A DNA stretch of 64,000 bases, from the NCBI GenBank assembly GCA_905221605.1, contig CAJNDS010000030.1, positions 186,803-250,802 of the forward strand, in the 5' to 3' direction. The notes beneath the pieces were generated by a model. The model was not told the origin of the DNA. It saw only the letters and a program-made list of their open reading frames with translations, and ran no database searches. Position 1 is the stretch's first letter. Every line of letters begins with the position of its first letter. Made by a program: the position numbers and the translations under genes. The stretch comes from Symbiodinium natans (Eukaryota; Sar; Dinophyceae; Suessiales; Symbiodiniaceae). Positions 54,290 through 63,204 of this stretch are shown here, piece after piece.

Positions 54290-54348
54290 CGGGTGCCGGC
54301 GAGAGCGCCGCTCTGGCAGTCTTAGAGAAGGATGGCGCGCCCGAGCCC
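54290..54348 (+). CDS. Candidate exon GAGESAALAVLEKDGAPEP
   Basis: Reads GAGESAALAVLEKDGAPEP and ends at a GT donor (CCC|GTAATC). The acceptor is uncertain. Confidence 0.4.
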
Positions 54349-54394
54349 GTAATCTTTAGGGTTTAAGGCTTAGGGCTTAGGGTTTAGGGTTTAG

Positions 54395-54490
54395 GTGTCC
54401 TTGCGCGGACTGCAAGGGGCCGTTTGAGATGATGGCACTTCGTGCCTCTGGCAGGAAGTGGGCGTGTGACACGTGTGACGTCTGCTTCTA
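54395..54490 (+). CDS. Candidate Cys-rich exon (zinc-site-like)
   Basis: It begins directly after TTTAG of a TTTAGGG tract, so the repeat would supply the acceptor. It reads CPCADCKGPFEMMALRAS, GRKWACDTCDVCF: paired Cys motifs CxCxxC and CxxCxxC about 20 residues apart, as in zinc-binding modules. No catalytic motif seen. Its 3' end is unsure; the next exon candidate starts 12 bases later in another frame. Confidence 0.5.
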
Positions 54491-54501
54491 CAGACCTTGC
54501 A

Positions 54502-54608
54502 GGGATCCGGTCTCTCCAACTGGAGCACGCAAGAAGGGCGCGCCCGAATTCGAACCGGCCTCATCGGGGGCAGACCCTGGGAGAGCATCCTTGGCGTGCT
54601 CGCCCCAA
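54502..54608 (+). CDS. Candidate exon ending at a strong GTAAGT donor
   Basis: After CCTTGCAG the frame reads GSGLSNWSTQEGRARIRTG, LIGGRPWESILGVLAP and ends CCAA|GTAAGT. This may be an alternative to continuing the Cys-rich frame; both are open, and which one is used cannot be told from sequence alone. Confidence 0.45.
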
Positions 54609-54802
54609 GTAAGTTTGTATCCTGGGAGTGGATTCTGTCTTGCACCGGTGCCACGGTTGGTAGAGCGGACTCTCAGCGGGGTTTCTCAAAGGTTCTGATT
54701 AAAGAGAGCTAAGTCGACGAAGTCTAAACAGGCATCTGTCAACCAAGCATGATCCCTGTACTGCACATTGGGCCGCTCTCCGCACCACAAGCAGACAAAT
54801 AG

Positions 54803-54935
54803 TCATGGGTTTCCAAACTACCCCTGCTCTACTACCCCCCCCCGCCCCCTAGGTTCCCCCTAAGCTGACTTAAATATCCCTCAGAAGCCTTACTTCTGGA
54901 GGAAACTAGGGGGGGGGTAGTGGGGGAACCCATGA
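54803..54935. mobile_element. MITE-like hairpin (TCATGGGTT ends)
   Basis: Left TCATGGGTTTCCAAACTACC, right GGTAGTGGGGGAACCCATGA, imperfect inverted ends of about 20 bases; 133 bp; unique in the window. Confidence 0.55.
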
Positions 54936-55009
54936 GATAGCTGGATCCTGAGGCCACACTTCAGAGCTGGGCCCCTCAGGTTCTTGTGCCACACCCCTAA
55001 TGAAGGGTG

Positions 55010-55393
55010 TAATTAGGGTTTAGGGGTTAGGGTTTAGGGTTTAGGGTTTAGGGTGTAGGGTTTAGGGTTTAGGGTTTAGGGTTTAGGGTTTAGGGGTTAG
55101 GGTGAATAGCCGGCACTCAGTCACCCGGAAAGCGCCCGTGAAGCCCATTTTCGATTTTTTCTGGCCTAACCTGTTGAAAGCCATCCCGATCCCAAACCCT
55201 CCTGTTGCAGGTCTTGCCCGCATCTTGTACACCCCAAAACCCCCCACCCAAACTCCAAACCACCAAGCCCAAAAACCCGAAACCAACCCCCTTGCAGCCG
55301 GAGGGGTTTCAACAAGAGGGTTTAGGGCTTAGGGTTTAGGTTTATGTTTTTGGGTTTCGGGTTTATGGTTAGGGCTTAGGGTTTAGGGTTCAG
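55010..55393. repeat. TTTAGGG tracts around a possible exon
   Basis: TTTAGGG at 55015-55100 and 55318-55390. Between them, 55,108-55,230 has an open frame with TRKAPVKPIFDFFWPNLLKA, which may be exonic but has no secure splice sites. Confidence 0.5.
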
Positions 55394-55470
55394 GGGCGTT
55401 GCATGAAGAGCTGGGCTCCCGGCGCATTTCTCTGGGACGTTGCGGAAGAACGTTGGCACAGTGCCCTGAA
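55394..55470 (+). CDS. Candidate exon GRCMKSWAPGAFLWDVAEER
   Basis: After GTTCAG it reads GRCMKSWAPGAFLWDVAEER, WHSA. Trp-rich and non-repetitive. CCCCAAA repeats begin about 30 bases after it. Confidence 0.45.
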
Positions 55471-55499
55471 CCCTACATAAACCCTTAACCCACAACCCA

Positions 55500-55660
55500 A
55501 AACCCAAATCCCTAAACCCCAAACCCCAAACCCCAAACCCCAAACCCCAAACCCCAAACCCCAAACCCTAAACCTTAAACCCCAAACCCCAAACCCTAAA
55601 CCCTAAACCCCAAACCCCAAACCCTAAACCCGAAACCCTAAACCCTAAACCCTAGGGCCC
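55500..55660. repeat. CCCCAAA/CCCTAAA array
   Basis: About eight CCCCAAA heptamers, then mixed CCCTAAA and CCCCAAA. Confidence 0.9.
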
Positions 55661-55681
55661 TTGGGGCAGTCCGGACCCTAG

Positions 55682-55758
55682 GATGCCGGGAAGTTTGAGT
55701 ACGCGCATCGGCACAACACCAAGTGCCCTGACGAGATGCTTGTGCCGCGCGGGGGCGG
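55682..55758 (+). CDS. Candidate exon DAGKFEYAHRHNTKCPDEML
   Basis: After ACCCTAG it reads DAGKFEYAHRHNTKCPDEML, VPRG and is followed by TTTAGGG. Domain not recognised. Confidence 0.45.
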
Positions 55759-55764
55759 GGTTTA

Positions 55765-55980
55765 GGGTTTAGGGTGTAGGGTTTAGGGTTTAGGGTTTAC
55801 AGGGTTTATAGGGTTTAGGTTTATAGGGTTTAAGTTTATAGGGTTTAGGGTTTAGGGTTTATAGGGTTTAGGGTTTTTAGGGTTTAGGGTTTAGGGTGCA
55901 TAGGGTTTATAGGGTTTAGGGTTGGGTTTATAGGGTTTAGGGTTTATAGGAGTTAAGGTTTATAGGGTTTAGGGTTCAGA
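55765..55980. repeat. TTTAGGG mixed with TTTATAGGG
   Basis: Alternating TTTAGGG and TTTATAGGG units. The same mixture returns after the next exon at 56,440-56,960. Confidence 0.9.
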
Positions 55981-56174
55981 ACCCTCAACTTTGAACCCTA
56001 TACCCAGCCCCTATGACTCCACGGCTTACACCCTCCTAGAGCCCGTGAACCGTGAACCCTCAACCCTAAACCCAAACCCTATAATTCCAAGCTCCAAACC
56101 CTAGCACCCCAGAACCCTTGAACCATGAACCGGAAAGCCTAAACCCGTTTCTCTATTGGCCCAGTTCACCGCCA

Positions 56175-56435
56175 GCAGCGGTTCGTGCCCGAATGCAAGC
56201 CCTTCGCGATCGTCTCCAGAAGAACGAGACCTCGCTCGGCCAGGCCAGCGAGGCTGTCGCGCGAGCCGACGAACAGGCCGTCATTTTCTTGCTCGCTGAC
56301 GACGCCGGCGCTGCTCCTGCCACTCGGGTTTGGGCCGGCAGCTCTGCTGCCTGGGATAGCATGAAGGCATACACGCTTCGCCTCTGTGGAGGCCACTTCA
56401 CAGCGTTGTTTCCGAAGCAAGGCACGATCCTTTAG
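56175..56435 (+). CDS. Candidate long exon with stop, helix plus Trp/His segment
   Basis: After CGCCAG the frame reads AVRARMQALRDRLQKNETSL, then GQASEAVARADEQAVIFLL, later SSAAWDSMKAYTLRLCGGHF and TALFPKQGTIL with TAG. The first half is a likely coiled coil. GGHFTALFP recalls the His motif of OTU-type peptidases, but no Cys motif is visible, so this is only a hint. The exon might instead leave at CAAG|GCACG before the stop. Confidence 0.5.
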   Translation, partial: AAVRARMQALRDRLQKNETSLGQASEAVARADEQAVIFLLADDAGAAPATRVWAGSSAAWDSMKAYTLRLCGGHFTALFPKQGTIL

Positions 56436-56439
56436 AGTT

Positions 56440-57107
56440 TATTATAGGTTGTGGGTTTATAGGGTTCAGGGTTTAGGCTTTAGGGTGTATAGGGTTAATA
56501 GGGTTTAGGGTTCAGGTTTTATAGGGTTTAGGGTTTATAGGGTTTAGGGTTTGGGGTTTAGGGTTTAGGGTTAAGGGTTTTGGGTTTATAGGGTTTATAG
56601 GGTTTAGGGTTGAGGGTGTATAGGGTTAATAGGGTGTAGGGTTCAGGGTTTATCGGGTTTAGGGTTCAGGGTTTATAGGGTTCAGGGTTTATAGGGTTTA
56701 TAGGGTTTATAAGGTTTATAGGGATAGGGTTTATAGGGTTTATAGGGTTTATATGCTTTACAGGGCTTATAGGGTTTAGGGTTTAGGGTTTATCGGGTTT
56801 AGGCATAGGGTTTATAGGGTTAAGGGTTTGGGATTTACAGGGTTTAGGGTTTAGGGTTCATAGGGTTACGGTTTATGGGTTTAGGGTTTGGGGTTTGGGG
56901 TTTTGGGGTTAGGGGTTAAGGGTTTAGGGTTGATAGGGTTTGGGGTTTAGGGGTCCTGAACTCTGTTTCCTGAATCCCTTTCCCCTCAACCCCAAACTCG
57001 GAAAACTCCGACTCCTCAACAGCCCTAAACCCTAAACCCTAAAACCTAAACCCTGAAAGGCCGAAACCCTAAACTCTAAACCCCTCAACCCTATGTACCT
57101 TAAACCC
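56440..57107. repeat. TTTATAGGG/TTTAGGG mixed array
   Basis: About 500 bases of TTTATAGGG, TTTAGGG, TTCAGGG and TTAATAGGG units to 56,960, then CCCTAAA text. Confidence 0.85.
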
Positions 57108-57165
57108 CACATGTGCTTTGCCTTCGAGGTGTTGGACCTGCAAAAGTCCTCCACACCCCGCAGCC
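57108..57165 (+). CDS. Weak candidate exon HMCFAFEVLDLQKSSTPRS
   Basis: The open frame HMCFAFEVLDLQKSSTPRS lies in a small unique island. Acceptor unclear; alternatively the exon starts at GAG|GTGTTGG. Confidence 0.25.
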
Positions 57166-57379
57166 CTAAACCCTCGAAGTCCTAAAGCGCCTGAACTCGG
57201 GCTCGAAAGCCTCCCCCCTCCCACAAAGCTTGATTTAGGGTTGAGGATAGGTTTGGGTTAGGGTTTAGGGTTGAGGGTTGAGGGCTTAAGCTTGATTTGG
57301 GGTTGAGGGTTGAGAATGTAGGTTTGGGTTTGGGTTTAGGGTTGAGGGTTGAGGGCTTAGGGTTTAACTGTTCAGGGGA

Positions 57380-58245
57380 AGCTCTAAGCTAAGGGGAGCG
57401 CGCCCTTAGCTCTAAGCTAAGGGAGCGCGCCCTAAACCCCTAAACCCCTAAACCCCTAAACCCCTAAACCCCTAAACCCCTCAACCCCTCAACCCCTCAA
57501 CCCCTAAACCCCTAAACCCCTAAACCCCTAAACCCCTAAACCCCTAAACCCCTAAACCCCTAAACCCCTAAACCCTAAACCCTAAACCCCTAAACCCTAA
57601 ACCCTAAAACCCTAAAAACCCCTAAACCCCTAAACCCCCTAAACCCCTAAACCCCTAACCCCTAAACCCTAACCCCTAAACCCCTAAACCCCTAAACCCC
57701 TAAACCCCTAAACCCCTAACCCCTAAAAACCCCTACCCCTAACCCCTAAACCCCTAAAACCCCTAAACCCCTAAAACCCCTAAACCCCTAAACCCCTAAA
57801 CCCCTAAACCCCTAAAACCCCGAAAAACCCCCCTAAACCCCTAAACCCCTAAACCCCAAACCCCTAACCCCTAAACCCCCGAAACCCCTAAAACCCCTAA
57901 ACCCCTAAACCCCTAAACCCCCTAAACCCCTAAACCCCCCCCTAAACCCCTAAACCCCGAAACCCCTAAACCCCTAAACCCCTAAACCCCTAAACCCCCT
58001 AAACCCCTAAACCCCTAAACCCCTAAACCCCCAAACCCCCAAAACCCCGAAACGCCTAAACCCCGAAACCCCTAAACCCCTAAACCCCGAAACCCCGAAA
58101 CCCCGAAACCCCTAAACCCCTAAACCCCTACGTAAACCCCTAAACCCCTAAACCCCTAAACCCCTAAACCCCTAAACCCCTAAACCCCTAAACCCCTAAA
58201 CCCCTAAACCCCGAAACCCCGAAACCCCTAAACCCCTAAACCCCT
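57380..58245. repeat. 28-bp duplication, then the largest CCCCTAAA octamer array
   Basis: AGCTCTAAGCTAAGGG(G) followed by AGCGCGCCCT occurs at 57380 and 57408, directly next to about 100 units of CCCCTAAA with CCCCGAAA, CCCCTCAA and CCCTAAA variants (57,430-58,245). Confidence 0.95.
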
Positions 58246-58247
58246 AG

Positions 58248-58331
58248 ATTGGCTTGGGTCTTCCGAGGGAGAATCACGACCACCTGCTCTTTGTGTCCTA
58301 TCCCTGCGGCTTCGCCAAGATTGCGGACTGA
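58248..58331 (+). CDS. Candidate terminal exon with stop TGA
   Basis: After CCCCTAG (acceptor within the last octamer) it reads IGLGLPRENHDHLLFVSY, PCGFAKIAD and TGA: 28 codons in phase 0. Probably the end of the gene with the Cys-rich and Trp/His exons (inference). Confidence 0.5.
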   Translation: MGLGLPRENHDHLLFVSYPCGFAKIAD

Positions 58332-58960
58332 TCTTCAGGGCCCTTAGGGATGTTTCGGGGTTCAGGGTTTAGGGTTTAGGGTTTAGGGTTTAGGGTTTAG
58401 GGTTTAGGGTTTAGGGTTTAGGGTTTAGGGTTTAGGGTTTAGGGTTTAGGGTTTAGGGTTTAGGGTGCCTTTAGGGCTTAAGAAGCAAAGGTTTGGAAAG
58501 GGGATTAGGGGACAGGATGAATAAGGTTCGAGGGCGCGCCCCTAATCTGAGCTCAATGGGCAAGAGCTCCTAAACCCTAAACCCAAAACCCTAAACCCAA
58601 AACCCTAAACCCTAAACCCTAAACCCTAAACCCCAAATCCCAAACCCTAAACCCTAAACCCTAAACCCTAAACCCTAAACCCTAAACCCTAAACCCTAAA
58701 CCCTAAACCCAGATCTTTTGTTCGAGCTTCCTCCTTGGCGCCCAAAACATGAGGACCCCAACCAGCCGCCACGTGCCTTTAAAACCTCACGACCCTAAGA
58801 AAGCCCTCAAAAATCCCGAAAAAACAAACCTACATAAGCCCTAGCTAGCCCTAAACCCTAAACCGTCCTAAACCCGAAACCCTAAACCCTAACCCCTAAA
58901 CCCTAAACCCCTAACCCCAAACTCCAAACCCCAAGCCCTTCCACCTCCCTACGCAAGCAG
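58332..58960. repeat. TTTAGGG array then CCCTAAA array
   Basis: TTTAGGG at 58366-58466 (about 14 units), CCCTAAA at 58570-58710, mixed text to 58,935. Confidence 0.85.
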
Positions 58961-59031
58961 GACAGGGATCCGGAGAAGTGGGAGAAGCAACTTCCGAAGA
59001 GCCAGCTGCTAGCTTCATCTTGGTTCAGCGC
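58961..59031 (+). CDS. Candidate exon DRDPEKWEKQLPKSQLLASS
   Basis: After ACGCAAGCAG it reads DRDPEKWEKQLPKSQLLASS, WFSA and runs to a TTTAGGGG tract (59,035-59,160). Confidence 0.5.
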
Positions 59032-59034
59032 TTG

Positions 59035-59502
59035 GGGGTTTAGGGGTTTAGGGGTTTAGTGGTTGAGGGGTTTAGGGGTTTAGTCGTTTAGGGGTTTAGG
59101 GGTTTAGGGGTTTAGGGGTTTAGGGGTTCAGGGGTTTAGGGGTTTAGGGGTTTGGGGCTTATAGGGCTTAGGACTTGGATCCATTTACCGCCAGTTTGGT
59201 GCTAATAGTGTGAGTAACCCTTCGAACGTATGGCAACAAGAGCCCCCGTGCAAAGCCCGGTGCCCCGTGCTGACTGGGACTTTGGACCTAGGGCTTATGG
59301 TTGAGGATTGATAAAACCCTGGGCCCCAAAGTGATCCTCAACAAATAGCAGCCCTAAGACTTAAGCCCTACGCCCACATGTTGCAACCAAGCCCATAACC
59401 CTAAACCTCCCCAGCCCGAAGCCCTCAAACCCCTCAAAAGCTCAATCCACAAGCCCCGAAATCTGATATTTGTGCCTTGTGTCCGGCGGGCGTGTGACCT
59501 AG
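59035..59502. repeat. TTTAGGGG octamer array, then unique sequence
   Basis: About 14 TTTAGGGG units at 59035-59155; 59,160-59,500 unique without supported exon. Confidence 0.8.
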
Positions 59503-59571
59503 GCTGGTGCAGTGCTTCAACATCGTGCAGCTTGCGTCTGAAGATCTCTTTCGCCTTCACCATCCTTTGGG
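59503..59571 (+). CDS. Candidate exon LVQCFNIVQLASEDLFRLHH
   Basis: After GTGACCTAG the first G completes a codon, then LVQCFNIVQLASEDLFRLHH, PL. The opposite strand is also open here (start at 59563) but has no splice support. A long G-run follows. Confidence 0.45.
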
Positions 59572-59720
59572 GGGGGGGGGGGGGGGGTGTTTAGGGGTTC
59601 AGGGTTAGGGTTCAGGGTTGGGGTTCAGGGTTCGGTTTCAGGGTTTTTGGGGGGGGGGGGGGGGTGTTTAGGGTTCAGGGTTAGGGTACAGGGTGTAGGG
59701 TTTAGGGTTGCGGGATCTAG
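59572..59720. repeat. Duplicated G-run plus TTTAGGG/TTCAGGG block
   Basis: A long G-run followed by TGTTTAGGG and TTCAGGGTTAGGG occurs twice, about 85 bases apart. Confidence 0.8.
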
Positions 59721-59897
59721 GGTTTAGGGGTTTGTGTTTAGTGTGCTGCAGCCCTTCAAAGTCCGCCCTGAACCTCCAAACCACATGAAGCCCCACCAAC
59801 ATCCGTAAACCCTCAGCCGGGGGATTCCTTGCATTTGCCTCTTGCCCCCCAACAAACTAGGGCTCAACTCTTGCGCATGGGGCTTATGGGGTTTGCA

Positions 59898-59980
59898 TTG
59901 GGATGTTCCCCCTTATACTAACAGTTACTAACAGGGGATTATCGTACCCCGACTGTTTAGTATAAGGGTGAACATCCCAA
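59898..59980. mobile_element. MITE-like element, TTGGGATGTTCCCC family, intact
   Basis: Left TTGGGATGTTCCCCCTTATA, CTAACAGT; right ACTGTTTAGTATAAGGGTGA, ACATCCCAA: 28-base terminal inverted repeats with one mismatch and one indel over an 83-bp element. It is the reference copy for 12839, 25229, 30642 and 53342. Confidence 0.8.
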
Positions 59981-60210
59981 GGTTTGCAGATTGTTGTGGA
60001 CGGGTTCATAAGGCTTACAGGGCTTACGCAGGGTTTTCAGGGTTCGTAGGGTTGGAAGTCGTGTGCTCAGAATCTGATAGGCTGTGCTTCACGCAGGAAA
60101 CCTTAAACCCTAAGCCTAAACCTTGAACCCTATAATAAACTCTAAACTCTAAACCCTCAACCCGAAACCCTGAATGAACTCAAAATCTTGAAAGCCAGCA
60201 CCCAGCCAAG

Positions 60211-60298
60211 GCACGTTCTGGACTCGAAGACCGTGAGCCGTTTGGAAGCTCGCGTCCGAGTACTCGGCGAGGAGCCGCCCTCAGCTCCTCCTTCTTAG
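60211..60298 (+). CDS. Candidate terminal exon with stop TAG
   Basis: After CCAGCCAAG the first G completes a codon, then HVLDSKTVSRLEARVRVLG, EEPPSAPPS and TAG. CCCTAAA-type text upstream, TTTAGGG downstream. Confidence 0.5.
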
Positions 60299-61600
60299 GG
60301 GGCCTGTCGAACCCTCCACCAGGGAGGGGGGGGGGAGGGGTTAGGGTTTAGGGTTTAGGGTTTAGGGTTTAGGGTTTAGGGTTTAGGGTTTAGGGTTTAG
60401 GGTTTAGGGTTTAGGGTTTAGGGTTTAGGGTTTAGGGTTTAGGGTTTAGGGTTAGGGTTTAGGGCTTGGGGTTTTAAGGTTTAGGGTTTAGGGAGGGAGG
60501 TTTGGGGTTGAGGGTTTTGTTTTGGGTTTAGGGTCTCGATGGGGTTCATAGCAATTTTCGGCTGTGATATGTTGACATTGTGGTGTAGGGTTTATGTGGC
60601 TGTTATTCAAACCCTAAACCCTAAACCCCTAACCCTCAGGGCTTTTCGTGTAGGCTTTCCATTTAAGATGTCTACAGGGTTGGTCAGTAGAGGCTATAAA
60701 CATTTAGTGTCCCTGGTAGATGCAGGATGACCCCTAAACCCGCAAGCCTACAGCAGTCTTTAAGGATGGGGTTTAGGGTTTAGGGTTTAGGGTTTAGGGT
60801 TTAGGGTTTAGGGTTTAGGGGTTAGGGGTTTAGAGGTTTAGGGGTTTAGGGGTTTTAGAGGCTCGGACCTCCTCATTTGGCCTGAGAGTTTCCTGTTTAG
60901 CGTTTCGGGTATGGGGTCTCTGGTTTAGGCTTAGGGTTTCGGGAGCTTTGCTGGAACTTGCTGATTAAGAGGCGGGAGCAAATAAATGGGGTTGCCGGGA
61001 GCTCTGACACTTTTCATCGTGATTGGATCGCGGATCACCTCAAACAAACGCCCCAACAGGGGGTCCCTCAACCCTCAACCCTGAACCCTAAACCCTAAAC
61101 CCTAAGCCATGTATTTGTTGCCACCCTGAACCCTCAACCCTCAACCCCCAACCCTAAACCTTCAACCCTCAACCCTCAACCCTCAACCCTACCCCTAGGC
61201 CCTAAACCCTAAACCCTAAACCCTAAGCCCTAACCCCTAAGCCTAAGCCCTAAGCCCTAAGCCATAAACCCTTGTGTTCCCCAGCATGGCTCAGGTGCAT
61301 GCAAAGCCCAGAAAAGCCTAGAGCCCAAACCCGAAACCCCAAACAATCGGTGCTGGGCCCCTCTGGCCCTGACGCGCTGAGCCGATACTTCAGAGAGTCC
61401 GAGGCTGAAAAGAATTCGGGGATAAGGTTCGGTCCGCCCCCCCCCTCCCCCCCACCCCCCATCCCCCCTGCCCAAGATAGCCATGCTAACCCCAACCCCG
61501 AACCCTCGAACACCCCCAAAGTCCGCAAAACTACCCATGAATTTTTGCTTAACCCCCTAGACGCCCCAAAAGCCCTGCACCAGTTAAACACGGAGGGCCT
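60299..61600. repeat. TTTAGGG array, unique islands and CCCTAAA/CCCTCAA tracts
   Basis: TTTAGGG at 60339-60455 (about 16 units) and 60770-60825; CCCTCAA/CCCTAAA/CCCTAAG at 61,065-61,265. The island 61,270-61,600 has a plus frame with GPDALSRYFRESEAEKNSG, possibly exonic, but no clear splice sites. Confidence 0.7.
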
Positions 61601-61802
61601 ATTTTTTTGGGTCTTTTTTTTTTTTTTTTTTTTTTTTTTTGGGCCTTTTTTTTTTTTTTTGGTCGATTTTCTTGGTTTTTCCTAAGAAAACCACCATTCC
61701 CTCCATATTTTTAAAGGATTTGATGCATTTTCGTGGTTTTTGGTACGAAAAACAGTAATTTCTCTGTGGTTTCATAGGAAAGCGTTATTTCTGGTACGTT
61801 TT

Positions 61803-61972
61803 AGAAGGAAAGAAGGAAAGAAAGGAAGGAAGGAAGGATGAAAGAAAGGAAGAAAACAAGGAAGGAAGGAAGGAAGGAAGGAAGAAAGGAGGGAAGGAAG
61901 AAAGGAAGGAAACAAGGAAGGAAGAAAGGAAGGAAGAAAGGAAGGAAGCAAGGAAGGAAGAAAGGAAGCGTG
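61803..61972. repeat. GGAA/GAAA microsatellite
   Basis: Purine tract of GGAA and AGAAAGG units at the left edge of the element's internal repeat array. Confidence 0.9.
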
Positions 61973-61974
61973 CT

Positions 61975-63025
61975 TCGAAGCCCAAGAAACTAGTTGAAAA
62001 ACATCGTGTGAGCATTGTGTTTGCAAATGGGGGGGGCTGCGCCCCCCCCAACCCCCCCGCTTTTTTTGTTTTTTTTTTAAGCCGTGCAGAGCGTGCGTGC
62101 TTCAAAGCCCAAGAAACTTGTTGACACCCATCATGTGAGCAGGGTGTTTGCAAATGGTGGGGGGGGCTGCACCCCCCCCAACCCCCCGCTTCTTTTAAGC
62201 CGTACCAAGCGTGCTTCAAAGCCCAAGAAACTAGTGGAAAAACATCGTGTGAGCATTGTGTTTGCAAATTGGGGGGGGGGCTGGCGCCCCCCGCTTTTTT
62301 TAAGCTGTGCAGAGCGTGCTTCAAAGCCCAAGAAACTTGTTGACACCCATCATGTGAGCATGGTGTTTGCAAATGGGGGGGGGCTGCGCCCCCCCCAACC
62401 CCCCCCGCTTCTTTTAAGCCGTACCAAGCGTGCTTCAAAGCCCAAGAAACTAGTTGAAAAACATCGTGTGAGCATTGTGTTTGCAAATGGGGGGGGCTGC
62501 GCCCCCCCCAACCCCCCCGCTTTTTTTTTAAGCCGTGCAGAGCGCGCTTCAAAGCCCAAGAAACTTGTTGACACCCATCATGTGAGCAGGGTGTTTGCAA
62601 ATGGGGGGGGCTGCGACCCCCCCCAACCCCCCCCGCTTCTTTTAAGCCGTACCAAGCGTGCTTCCCAACCCAAGAAACTAGTTGAAAAACATCGTGTGAG
62701 CATTGCAAATGGGGGGGGCTGCGCCCCCCCCAACCCCCCCGCTTCTTTTAAGCTGTACCAAGCGTGCTTCAAAGCCCAAGAAACTAGTTGAAAAACATCG
62801 TGTGTGCATTGTGTTTGCAAATGGGGGGGGGCTGCGCCCCCCCCAACCCCCCCGCTTTTTTTAAGCCGTGCAGAGCGTGCTTCAAAGCCCAAGAAATTTG
62901 TTGACACCCATCATGTGAGCAGGGTGTTTGCAAATGGGGGGGGGGGGCTGCGCCCCCCCAACCCCCCCCCCGCTTCTGTTAAGCCGTACCAAGCGTGCTT
63001 CAAAGCCCGAGAAACTAGTTGAAAA
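61975..63025. repeat. Satellite array, two alternating ~110-bp subunits with GC hairpins
   Basis: Subunit a: GCGTGCTTCAAAGCCCAAGA, AACTTGTTGACACCCATCAT, GTGAGCAGGGTGTTTGCAAA. Subunit b: same start, then AACTAGTTGAAAAACATCGT, GTGAGCATTGTGTTTGCAAA. Each is followed by GGGGGGGCTGCGCCCCCCC, a perfect GC hairpin, then CCAACCCCCCCGC. The dimer period is about 220-225 bp. Long open frames on both strands are by-products of the repeat. Confidence 0.9.
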
Positions 63026-63204
63026 AAAAGTATGAATCCGATGAAAATATAGAGGGAATGATAGAAACCAAGAAAACGAACCAAATAGGGTTTTCCCTAG
63101 GACAAACTAAGGAAAAGCAACGTACGCTTTGACGTTTGACGAAATCCGTCCAAAATGTAATCAGAAGAGGGTTTCCTTAGGAAAAACGAACGAAAACCTC
63201 GTTT

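Noticed and set aside
59354-59563. Minus-strand frame starting MVKAKEIFRRKL
   Set aside because: The plus strand of the same bases has an AG|G acceptor and a coherent frame in line with all other exon candidates, which are on the plus strand.
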